A DNA stretch of 64,000 bases from assembly GCF_943192995.1 (NCBI RefSeq), contig NZ_CALPCP010000018.1, positions 1-64,000 on the forward strand. Direction: 5' to 3'. The stretch comes from Flintibacter muris (lineage in GTDB: Bacteria > Bacillota > Clostridia > Oscillospirales > Oscillospiraceae). The notes beneath the pieces were generated by a model, which worked only from the letters and a program-made list of their open reading frames with translations, was not told the origin of the DNA and made no database searches. How positions within the stretch are numbered: the stretch's first letter is position 1; each line of letters starts with the position of its first letter. The position numbers and the translations under genes are program-made. This document shows, piece after piece, positions 49,389-56,657 of this stretch.

Positions 49389-49456
49389 TGTCCTGCCAAT
49401 TGGCAGGACAACGATATTTTACATATTTCAATTCGCACAACCTCACGATTGCTAAC
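49389..49456 (-). ncRNA. candidate crRNA-like regulatory RNA in the cas3-cas5 gap
   Basis: On the minus strand 49456-49425 is a 32-base degenerate copy of the CRISPR repeat (21 of 32 bases, by hand count): it starts GTTAGC and ends CGAATTGAAAT (array: TGAATTGAAAT). The repeat hairpin at positions 5-10/15-20 is kept with new bases: GCAATC, loop GTGA, GGTTGT. After the handle comes ATGTAAAATATCGTT, then the perfect hairpin GTCCTGCCAATTGGCAGGAC (49408-49389). The first eight bases after the handle recur in the -10 region of the promoter just upstream. The layout fits a crRNA-like RNA processed by Cas5 and guiding Cascade to its own promoter. Confidence 0.6.
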
Positions 49457-49459
49457 TAT

Positions 49460-49488
49460 GTTTTACATGACACATAATTATTTGTCAA
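49460..49488 (-). promoter_or_regulatory. promoter of the cas5-cas2 operon / crRNA-like RNA
   Basis: TTGACA (49488-49483), 17 bases, TAAAAC (49465-49460), beginning five bases after the cas3 stop codon. The predicted start (about 49453) falls at the base of the pseudo-repeat hairpin. The stretch ATGTAAAAC overlapping the -10 matches the seed of the pseudo-crRNA, with GTC in PAM position. Confidence 0.65.
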
Positions 49489-49493
49489 CCGAT

Positions 49494-51686
49494 TTATAGC
49501 ATGTAATCTTCGGGCTTTGTCTCTTGAAATTGAAGGCCCATGTCTGAGGTGTAACAGCTTTCGTGTCCTGTCAGAAGAAGATAATATCCGCTCGCCTCCA
49601 CGCTTTGCCGCCGTCTGGGGAAAAACAGGGGTTCTCCGTGTAATTTAAGCATCGCTTCGTCAAAGGTAGCGACCGTAATGGGCGCTGCCTGCCTCATAAG
49701 CTCCGCTGTAACGCCGTCTGACCGAAGCTGGGAGGATATCTCCCGATACAATTCCTCCTCGCCAGCATAGGGGACAATTACCTGAATGCCTTGCTTGTCA
49801 ATCAGACGGTAAGCATCTTCTACCTGAACATAGTCCTTTGCTTTCAGCCACTTGATAAGAGCTGGATCATCCTCTAAGTGCCGGAAAAGCCGGGTATAAT
49901 ACTCCGAAATATGCCCAGGATCATGAATATCTACCGGCCCGTTTGCCAGCATATTTTTGAGAACTGCCGCCCCTTTGCTATACCAGTCCCCCGGATAGAG
50001 CTTCCCGCTGTCCTCCGGTTCAAAGATTACGACTTGTCCTGGCTGCGGCAGTAAGCCATTCCGATTGCAGCGACCAGCGGCTTGGATGACAGCCTCCAGT
50101 GGGGCCAGCGCACGGTACATGACCGCAAAATCCAGATCCACTCCGGCCTCGATACACTGGGTTGCTACTACATGGCAGGGCAGCTTATCTTGCAAACGTT
50201 TCTTAATGATGCTAATGGTTCTGGTGCGGTGGGCTGGGCAGAGATCGGTGGTCAAATAAAACACAGAATTTTCTTCACACAGCAGTTTCAACAATTCGTA
50301 CAGCGACCGGGCATGGCGGCGCAGATTGACCACCGCACATACGCTTTCCTGTTGAGACATTTCTTCCGCGATGATGGACAGCGGTACTGGCGCATCCAAG
50401 CGCCAAGTTACCTCGGTTCGACGAAGCCTTTGATACAGCTGAGGATGATCCGGCAAGATCTCCGCAGGATGCCAATTTAATTTGGGAAGTACCTCAAACG
50501 CTGGCTGAGTAGCGGTCGAAAATACCATGGAACAGCCGTAGTCTTTGCATAGGGTCTGAACCGCCTGCAGGGTGGCATGGATCAGATGAGAAGGGAGACT
50601 CTGAGCCTCATCGAACAAGATCACACTGTCTGCGATGCTGTGCAGCTTCCGGCAGTCGGTGGGACGGCGGGCAAACAGAGACTCAAAAAACTTGACCGAT
50701 GTTGTGATGATAAAGGGGGCATCCCATCGGGCTGCTAACTCCCGCCCCGCTTCATCCAATTTGCTCTGACTGTGGTCTGACAGGATCTCCGGGATAATAT
50801 TTTGATAGACGCTCTCGCTCTGCTCAGTCAGCGTCAGGAATGGAAGTACCAGAATAATACGTCGTTTGTGATAGCGGATGCAGTGCCGCAGGGCAAAGTG
50901 GAGTAAAGCCAAGGTTTTTCCAGTGCCGGTAGGGGCGGTCAAGTTGAAGATACCGGGAGGATTTTCTTCTCCGGCTGTGCCGCAGCGGTCATAGACCTGA
51001 GTCCGCAGCCGGTTCAGCTCTGGGTCCGACTTGGACTCAGCCTGTATCTGCTGACGGTAAACCTCCAAGCGTTCCAAAAGAAACTCAGGGCAGAGCAGGT
51101 GGGCATCCCGCTCCAGGATACCGGCAGAAGCACTGTAGTCAGCATCCACCAGACAGGAGAACAGCAGCCTGGTGTGGAGCATGGTTTCTACAGGTCCTTC
51201 CGGTGAGACATCCAGAAGAAGCGGGAGTGTAAAATCTGGAAAATCTCGGGCAAATGCCTGCATAGCCTGGGTAAACTCCGCTTTGCCTGACAAAGCGGCT
51301 TCTTTACCAGAGCGGCAGGTGACCGGACCGGCAAGAGAATTTTGCAAATCTGACTTCAGCTGTGTGAAGGATACCAGCCCGTCGTGATGACCATAAATCA
51401 CTTCGACAGCGGTACGAAAGGCCGCCTTGTTTCTGGACAGTCCGTATAAAAAAGCAGCTCCACCGACTGCGTGGTCCACTCCAGAAGCCGTTCCTTTTAA
51501 AACATCCTGAAACCGCTGGCTGTATTTCCCGAAGTCGTGGAGCAGACCGCACAGACGGGCTTCCTCCGCTCTGTGAATTTCTGCACCGAATTGCTGTGCT
51601 AAATGAGACGTTTTTAATAAATGGCTCTGGTTGGTCTCCTGAAACCCATCCATATCAGGAGACTTTGCATAGTAAATTTGGTACAT
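49494..51686 (-). CDS. cas3: CRISPR-associated helicase-nuclease Cas3
   Basis: A 730-residue effector that degrades DNA bound by Cascade. The N-terminal HD nuclease domain has LLHDFGKYSQRF (H50-D51) and YGHHDG. The superfamily 2 helicase follows: Walker A LTAPTGTGKTLALLHFALRH-type text near 250, DEAQ-box VILFDEAQSLP near 355, motif III STATQPA, and motif VI QAAGRCNRNG. The HD-helicase fusion is the usual I-C form. It is transcribed from its own promoter (51729-51757) and ends just before the cas5 promoter. Confidence 0.97.
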   Translation of the reverse strand: MYQIYYAKSPDMDGFQETNQSHLLKTSHLAQQFGAEIHRAEEARLCGLLHDFGKYSQRFQDVLKGTASGVDHAVGGAAFLYGLSRNKAAFRTAVEVIYGHHDGLVSFTQLKSDLQNSLAGPVTCRSGKEAALSGKAEFTQAMQAFARDFPDFTLPLLLDVSPEGPVETMLHTRLLFSCLVDADYSASAGILERDAHLLCPEFLLERLEVYRQQIQAESKSDPELNRLRTQVYDRCGTAGEENPPGIFNLTAPTGTGKTLALLHFALRHCIRYHKRRIILVLPFLTLTEQSESVYQNIIPEILSDHSQSKLDEAGRELAARWDAPFIITTSVKFFESLFARRPTDCRKLHSIADSVILFDEAQSLPSHLIHATLQAVQTLCKDYGCSMVFSTATQPAFEVLPKLNWHPAEILPDHPQLYQRLRRTEVTWRLDAPVPLSIIAEEMSQQESVCAVVNLRRHARSLYELLKLLCEENSVFYLTTDLCPAHRTRTISIIKKRLQDKLPCHVVATQCIEAGVDLDFAVMYRALAPLEAVIQAAGRCNRNGLLPQPGQVVIFEPEDSGKLYPGDWYSKGAAVLKNMLANGPVDIHDPGHISEYYTRLFRHLEDDPALIKWLKAKDYVQVEDAYRLIDKQGIQVIVPYAGEEELYREISSQLRSDGVTAELMRQAAPITVATFDEAMLKLHGEPLFFPRRRQSVEASGYYLLLTGHESCYTSDMGLQFQETKPEDYML

Positions 51687-51728
51687 AATTTTATTCTCAG
51701 TCCTTTAATTTTGTAGTAGATACGATTT

Positions 51729-51757
51729 ATAATACATTATTTGCTAAAGATAAACAA
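51729..51757 (-). promoter_or_regulatory. promoter of cas3
   Basis: TTGTTT (51757-51752), 17 bases, TATTAT (51734-51729). From 51758 to 51867 I see nothing further. Confidence 0.6.
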
Positions 51758-51871
51758 GATACTTGGGCTTGAAAGAAGAATTTTGATGCAATTGGTGAGT
51801 TTTTAATTTCCGGCCTTGAACGACCGAGACTGTGACGGTCTATATTCCATGCTGAGATTCACAAACAAAAC

Positions 51872-51902
51872 AAGGGCAGACCTGACCATCAGTTCTGCCC
51901 TT
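51872..51902 (-). terminator. terminator of the ExbBD-like trio
   Basis: AAGGGCAGA and TCTGCCCTT pair; on the minus strand TGTTTTGTTTG follows. It separates the trio from cas3. Confidence 0.75.
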
Positions 51903-51923
51903 GAAATAAATGAATAAAATTTT

Positions 51924-52322
51924 CTATTCGCGATTGATAGTTATACCTAAAGTGTTTTCGAGTTCAGACAAGACTTCATTAACCTTATCATATGTGCTTT
52001 TAATGGCATTATCATACACAAAAGTGTATTCTCGCTCAGTACCAATGTCAATTATTTTTTGTTTGAGATTGTCCACATTATCAACGAGTTCACCATCAAA
52101 ATAGATATCTTTTTCCTCTATCCGAATTTCTGAATTTTTATTTTCTTTAGATAAATCTGATTTGGATGGTTTGTTTGTGCTTATAGAGCTTCCTGAGACT
52201 ACACCATTACCGTCACCCGTTCCAGCCCCAAAACGCAAATTTGGTAGCACAAAGATAACTACACCAATAATTACAGCAATCACAGCAAGAGCGGAACCTA
52301 TGATTCCCAATATTTTCCTCAT
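51924..52322 (-). CDS. single-membrane-helix protein with ExbD-like periplasmic domain
   Basis: A 132-residue protein: one membrane helix (about residues 5-27, IIGSALAVIAVIIGVVIFVL), a Gly/Ser-rich linker, then about 65 residues (IRIEEKDIYFDGELVDNVDN to the end) whose pattern of strand, Gly-Glu turn, helix, strand and final helix resembles the extracellular domain of ExbD/TolR. The membrane Asp of ExbD is missing from its helix. It is the third gene of the trio, 32 bases after the split ExbD-like gene. GGTGGAGGC precedes the ATG. Confidence 0.55.
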   Translation of the reverse strand: MRKILGIIGSALAVIAVIIGVVIFVLPNLRFGAGTGDGNGVVSGSSISTNKPSKSDLSKENKNSEIRIEEKDIYFDGELVDNVDNLKQKIIDIGTEREYTFVYDNAIKSTYDKVNEVLSELENTLGITINRE

Positions 52323-52664
52323 GAAATAATGCCTCCACCAAAAAATGAATTACTTCAACTTGCCTTCGGATTCACTCGATATCTAAAATTCCCATTATTT
52401 GCTTGCGTTTCAGCGTCTCTAAGTGCTGTATCAACTATCTCAAAGTCCTTTATATATACTTTATCAGGATCATATGAAAAAACAATGCGCACTACAGTTG
52501 AGTTTGTATCAATATTTTGAGTATTCTCGGAAATAAACATTCGCAGATTTCGTTCAGCGCGGCTGCGATCAGTATCATTCCGGATCTCAATTCTATTTTC
52601 GCCATTTGGGTCAGCTACTTTGCCATAAGACAAATAGCGAATTGAGTTATTTGAATTATTGCTA

Positions 52665-53517
52665 GATAGTGTCTACATGAGTTAAGCGCGAATAGCAGCC
52701 CAAATAGCGATACAACGGACGTGTACCGCAGCAATAAAGGCATCAGAGGTCTTAGCATAACGAGTGGCAATACCTCTCCAACGTTTCAGGGTAAGGAAGC
52801 AGTTTTCTACCAAATGACGCAGTTTATAGAGATATTTATCATAGTCACGCTGTTCTTTGCGGTTCCTCTTGGGCGGAATCACAGGTTCCATTCCAGCCGA
52901 AACCGCATAGGCCAGGATATCATTTGTGTCATAGCCACGGTCTGCCAGCAAGATTTCCGCAGAAATACCCTCTATCAGGTGGACAGCTTCTTTGCAATCC
53001 GCTCGGGTACCTTCTGTAATAAGTACTCGGACTGGCATACCATTCGCATCCACGGCCAGATGTATTTTGGTGTTGAGCCCCCTTTTGTCCTGGTCATATC
53101 CTGATTGCCGCCCGTCGCCCCCGCCGCCTGGGGATGCACTTTGATGTGGCTGGCGTCGATCATCAGCCATTCATAATCCGGTTCGTCGATCAGAATTTCC
53201 AGAAGTTTTTCCCAAACACCTTTTCTGCGCCAACGGATGAACCGCTGATGAACGCTGCCCCACTTCCCATAATCGGGAGGCAAATCTCGCCAGGGCGCTC
53301 CGGTTCGCAATACCCAAAACACCGCATTGATAAATCGGCGGTTATCCTGGGCGATTCCTCCCCACTGGCCTCGTTGTCCTGGCAAATGGGGTTCCAGCAA
53401 CGACCACACTTGATCGCTTATGTCGTGTCTGTGATAGGAAGCATCCATCTTTTCCTCTCCCGTCTTTTTTGATGCTTCCATTCTATCACAATTCCTCTAC
53501 CTTGTGTAGACACTATC
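52665..53517 (-). mobile_element. IS5-family insertion sequence (853 bp)
   Basis: Terminal inverted repeats GATAGTGTCTACA (52665-52677) and its exact complement TGTAGACACTATC (53505-53517) are flanked by TA on both sides (52663-52664, 53518-53519), a two-base target duplication as in the IS427-type group of IS5. The single transposase is read from two overlapping frames. Perfect ends and target copies suggest a recent insertion. Confidence 0.93.
52682..53448 (-). CDS. IS5-family transposase, made by frameshift
   Basis: Two frames. The first (from 53448, GAGAGG before it) begins MDASYHRHDISDQVWSLLEP and has the first catalytic Asp in WLMIDASHIKVH. The second (ending 52682) carries NTKIHLAVDANGMPVRVLIT, the second Asp in ILLADRGYDTND and the Glu in LYKLRHLVENCFLTLKRWRG. 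A -1 shift on the run AAAAGGGGG near 53070-53080 turns ...TRTK into ...RGLNTKIH and yields one DDE protein of about 255 residues. Programmed frameshifting is known in this group. Confidence 0.9.
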
Positions 53518-53801
53518 TAAGGGCAACATTAAGTATGATTATTTCATCATCTAAGGCTTGGTATGCCTCGAGTTTACTTTCTGCACTTTCAAGTCTTTGG
53601 AAGAGTTCATCAAGATTCCCTTCATCGAGCATCGCTAATGCTTCGGTAAGTTCCGCAGACAGTTCACTAATTTTACCAGCTTGTTCGATATTCTCCTGCT
53701 GAACTGCTCCAAGCTTGCTCTGTGCTTCAGAAACTAACTTACTGTTCTCATTCATCACCATGAAAATCATAATCATAATGACATCGAGCAGAGCCGTAAG
53801 T

Positions 53802-54317
53802 TCAATAACGATGTCCCGTTTCCTTCTGCGTCGCATACTGAATCCTCTTTTCCTCGTCGTGTTGATGAATCAGATAATCGGCATCATCAAGGGCACGTTC
53901 TAAGTCGGCTGAAAGCCATGAATCACCGATTTTGAACCCTATAGCACAAATTAGGCCTAACAAAGTTGTATTAAGAGCCGTCTCAAAATTGGCAGAGATA
54001 GCATCTGTACTAGACAAATTCATCAGGGAAATGACAGTACCCAAAATACCGAGTAATGGAAAAACAGCTGTAATGTTGATATACAATGTGTATTTTTTTG
54101 AAGCATCCTTTGAATACTTAATTAAATCGTCTACACAACCATCTGTGATATTCATATTCGCCTGTCGTCCAATACGTATATTAGCTTCTGGACGGTTGAT
54201 TTCTACCAACTTTGCAATTGTGTGCTTTGTTCCGAACCATTCAAATATGTTGAAAAGAGCAAGGCCTACAATAATCCAGGAAACAGGTGAGGAAAAAATA
54301 TTTATAATAGTTGCCAT
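53802..54317 (-). CDS. ExbB/MotA/TolQ-like proton-channel protein
   Basis: A 171-residue membrane protein starting MATIINIFSS at 54317 with GGAGGATTAGC upstream. One helix lies near residues 10-25, two more near 85-105 and 125-145. The segment VFPLLGILGTVISLMNLSST and ALNTTLLGLICAIGFKIGD match the MotA/TolQ/ExbB core. It is the first gene of the trio with the ExbD-like gene (overlap 35 bases) and the single-helix gene. Such pairs use the proton gradient to drive work at the envelope; ZorA/ZorB defence proteins are a related case, but the Zorya partners are not here. Confidence 0.8.
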   Translation of the reverse strand: MATIINIFSSPVSWIIVGLALFNIFEWFGTKHTIAKLVEINRPEANIRIGRQANMNITDGCVDDLIKYSKDASKKYTLYINITAVFPLLGILGTVISLMNLSSTDAISANFETALNTTLLGLICAIGFKIGDSWLSADLERALDDADYLIHQHDEEKRIQYATQKETGHRY

Positions 54318-54411
54318 GCTAATCCTCCGTTCGACAGTTTTGTACATAGCAATTATATTACAAAAGCCGTGTTTGTCAACAAGGGGGCTGCGAAGTACGG
54401 AACTCGATTCG

Positions 54412-54446
54412 TAAAACCGAGGCCGCCTACCCGAAGATAGGCGGCC
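54412..54446 (-). terminator. terminator of the lipoprotein gene
   Basis: GGCCGCCTA and TAGGCGGCC form the stem; CGGTTTTAC follows on the minus strand. Confidence 0.7.
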
Positions 54447-54464
54447 ATGCAGTATCTTGGTTAA

Positions 54465-55847
54465 TTAGTTTCCCTTTGCTGTCACCACGGGTTTTGCGAC
54501 TGTCTGATAGCTGTCATTCTTGGCTTCGACGGTCAGTTCCACTTCTGTAATACTTTCCAGTTCTGTGATACCGTTTTCTTCCAGAGACGAACCCATCAAT
54601 TCCACGTCCAGTATACCACTGCCGCCGGGAGCCACAGTTCTGCTGTAACAGATAAAGTCGGTCATATATCCGTTCACAGATATAGAATCGTAATCCACAT
54701 CAAAGTCCAATACCTGATTCGTGCTATTTTCCACCAGTAGCAGGAGGTGGATATCATCACTGAGTTCGAAAGAGTCCGGCACCAAGCCTTTGGAGACAAT
54801 ATGGATCCCATCCTCCTGGTAAAGCTCTTCTCCGGAAGGATCGTAGGAGGCGTTCCCGCCCGGAACTGTCAAAGTCAGTGACTGCGGCACCACCAGCGTA
54901 TCCCGGTCGCTGTCTTTTGGCTCAATGGTATATGTAACCTGTCCAAGAGCCTCCAGACCAAACGCCACCTGGTAGGATTCGTCCAGCATATTGGAGAGAT
55001 TCATGGTGATGATTCGGCGTTTTCCTGCGCTGATCCAGTCGGTGGACCATGTACCGCTTTGAACACTCAGCCCGTTGAGGGCCACATCTCCCACAGCGAT
55101 GTAAACTGTATCAGAGGTGGTGTTCTCCGCCTCCACCAGCAGGGCCTGTTTTCCACTGGAGTTGGTGACCAGCGTCTGCGAGACAACACGGATGCCTTTC
55201 TGATCGAAGACAACCTCCTCAGAATCGCAGTCCACAGTAGAGCCAAGAGCGGATATATTGTCGACAATGGATTGACGATAGGTATCCGCCTTATAGTCGT
55301 AGCTGTCAGCAATGGAGGTCCTCAGTTGCCGGGGTCCGGTCAGCAGATAGTCGTTGTATCGATCGGCAGTGATATGGAAGCCCAGCTCAATATCCGCAAT
55401 ATCACTGATACCCAGGAGGGTGAGTTCATCCACACTGAAGCTGACCGTCTCGTTGGATTTCTTCCCCGCCGCTATGTCGGCATTCAAATATCCGTCGTCC
55501 ACCATGTAACCGTTGACCGAGTTGCAGCTGTACCCCAAGGTACCGCTGTAGAAAGACAGATTCTGGTCACTGTTGTTCTCAATGGCCAAGCTCAGCTTCA
55601 CATCATAAGCTGTATATTTGAGTCCAGTGGCAGTGATTTTCACATCGCTTTCGTCCACCAGCACAGTTTCTTCCAAGGTAGCAGAGGGATCGAACTGGAC
55701 GGGATCTCCGCCGGAAGGGCGGGCAGATACCGTGCCGGACTCAGATTTACCCGGCTGCCCTGACGAGGATATACCCTCAGGAGCAGTACCGCTGCAGGCG
55801 GAGAGCAGCATGACAGCTGCCAGCAGAATCGCAAATCTCTTTTTCAT
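54465..55847 (-). CDS. large lipoprotein with repeated beta domains, unknown function
   Basis: A 460-residue protein. Signal peptide with lipobox LLSAC (Cys about residue 18), then a Ser/Gly/Pro-rich linker. The rest contains three similar units, each with a segment like VKITATGLKYTAYDVKLSLA, IRVVSQTLVTNSSGKQALLV or IHIVSKGLVPDSFELSDDIH, followed by VENNSDQ-like text and a SVNGYM or LNGLSV turn. They look like immunoglobulin-type beta-sandwich repeats. The start at 55847 gives the signal peptide MKKRFAILLAAVML. No enzyme motif. MerR-type gene upstream, same strand, 45 bases away. Confidence 0.7.
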   Translation of the reverse strand: MKKRFAILLAAVMLLSACSGTAPEGISSSGQPGKSESGTVSARPSGGDPVQFDPSATLEETVLVDESDVKITATGLKYTAYDVKLSLAIENNSDQNLSFYSGTLGYSCNSVNGYMVDDGYLNADIAAGKKSNETVSFSVDELTLLGISDIADIELGFHITADRYNDYLLTGPRQLRTSIADSYDYKADTYRQSIVDNISALGSTVDCDSEEVVFDQKGIRVVSQTLVTNSSGKQALLVEAENTTSDTVYIAVGDVALNGLSVQSGTWSTDWISAGKRRIITMNLSNMLDESYQVAFGLEALGQVTYTIEPKDSDRDTLVVPQSLTLTVPGGNASYDPSGEELYQEDGIHIVSKGLVPDSFELSDDIHLLLLVENSTNQVLDFDVDYDSISVNGYMTDFICYSRTVAPGGSGILDVELMGSSLEENGITELESITEVELTVEAKNDSYQTVAKPVVTAKGN

Positions 55848-55892
55848 AACATTACCTCCATGTGTTTTATTTTGATGCATGGATCACTTTGA

Positions 55893-56276
55893 TTAGATGG
55901 ACGATTGGATCAGGCTGGCCCACTCCGCCGTTTTCCAGTTGAGCCGCAGCGCTTCCGCTCGGGCAAGCTGTGCTTCGGTGCGGACTTTCTTTTCTGTCAG
56001 CCGGACGATCTGCCGTTCCAGCTCCGTCTGCCAATGGCGGGAGGGAGCTTCGAGGATGGCTCGAATGCTCCGGACAGGGAAGTCCAGCTCCCGGCACAGA
56101 GACGCAAGCTGTACGTTCAGGATATCCTCATTGCTGTACAGCCAATAGCCGCTTTCCGATTTTTGCGAAGGTTGGACCAGTCTCTGTTCGATGAAATACT
56201 TCAGTTCCCGCTTTGGAATCCCTGTGAGTTTTTCCACCTCCCCGATGGTTTTTCCAGTGGCTTTCTTGCCGCTCAT
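55893..56276 (-). CDS. MerR-family regulator
   Basis: A 127-residue protein. The N-terminal winged helix is recognisable in TIGEVEKLTGIPKRELKYFI (helix-turn-helix) and GYWLYSNEDILNVQLASLCR, followed by a dimerisation coiled coil (ELERQIVRLTEKKVRTEAQL). There is no effector-binding domain beyond this, and no metal-binding Cys. It probably controls the lipoprotein gene that follows. Confidence 0.8.
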   Translation of the reverse strand: MSGKKATGKTIGEVEKLTGIPKRELKYFIEQRLVQPSQKSESGYWLYSNEDILNVQLASLCRELDFPVRSIRAILEAPSRHWQTELERQIVRLTEKKVRTEAQLARAEALRLNWKTAEWASLIQSSI

Positions 56277-56470
56277 CTTTGATTTCTCCTTTTCAAATTT
56301 GATGCTAAGACCGGCCGATATCGGCTGTCAAGGTCGTTAGCGAGGATTTTTGGCAGTGCCTCCTTCATCAGGAGCCGTGTGAAATTTGCGAAGCCAAATC
56401 CTCATCAGAAGCGGTGTAATTTTTGCGAATTTGATAGGGAGAAGTTTAGGGGGAGGGGTATAAGACAGAT

Positions 56471-56503
56471 CAGGACCACTTTACGCATTGTAAAGTGGTC
56501 CTG
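56471..56503. repeat. perfect 14-bp inverted repeat
   Basis: CAGGACCACTTTAC, GCATT, GTAAAGTGGTCCTG. It is one of two strong palindromes in the 380-bp gap between the MerR gene and the AlbA_2 gene. Confidence 0.65.
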
Positions 56504-56546
56504 AATATGCGTGTATTCTCTTTGGAGACGGTGGTGCAATCCATAA

Positions 56547-56581
56547 GGGCGTATCAGCAAAGAACTTTTGCTGATACGCCC
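56547..56581. repeat. perfect 15-bp inverted repeat
   Basis: GGGCGTATCAGCAAA, GAACT, TTTGCTGATACGCCC. It lies 44 bases after the first palindrome and about 75 bases before the AlbA_2 gene. Neither palindrome has a T-run on the plus strand. The rest of the gap shows no gene. Confidence 0.65.
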
Positions 56582-56657
56582 AAAAATGCTTGTATAAGAT
56601 TCGGCGATAGGGTAAAATGGATATCCGATACATCTGTTGAGAATGGAGGGACATACC

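Larger units (their letters stand above)
52355..53836 (-). pseudogene. ExbD-like gene split by an IS5-type element
   Basis: The N-terminal part (53836-53518) encodes a short basic start, one helix ELTALLDVIMIMIFMVMNEN with the Asp expected in ExbD/MotB-type proton channels, and a coiled coil. The C-terminal part continues from 52664 to the stop at 52355. Removing the 853-bp element and one copy of its TA target joins both parts in one frame across ...NVAL-SNNSNNSIRYLSY..., giving an intact protein of about 207 residues. The 5' end overlaps the ExbB-like gene by 35 bases. The current allele ends three codons into the element, so it is truncated unless the element excises. Confidence 0.8.

Noticed and set aside
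49389-49408. The 20-bp palindrome as an intrinsic terminator
   Set aside because: No T-run follows (ATAAACGG) and cas5 would be cut off; kept as the 3' hairpin of the crRNA-like RNA or an operator.
49389-49488. A CreT-like toxin gene in the cas3-cas5 gap
   Set aside because: Only start-stop or seven-codon frames occur and they lie in the promoter; no credible toxin frame was seen.
51924-54317. Naming the ExbBD-like trio Zorya
   Set aside because: The channel protein is short and no ZorC, ZorD or ZorE homologue is present.
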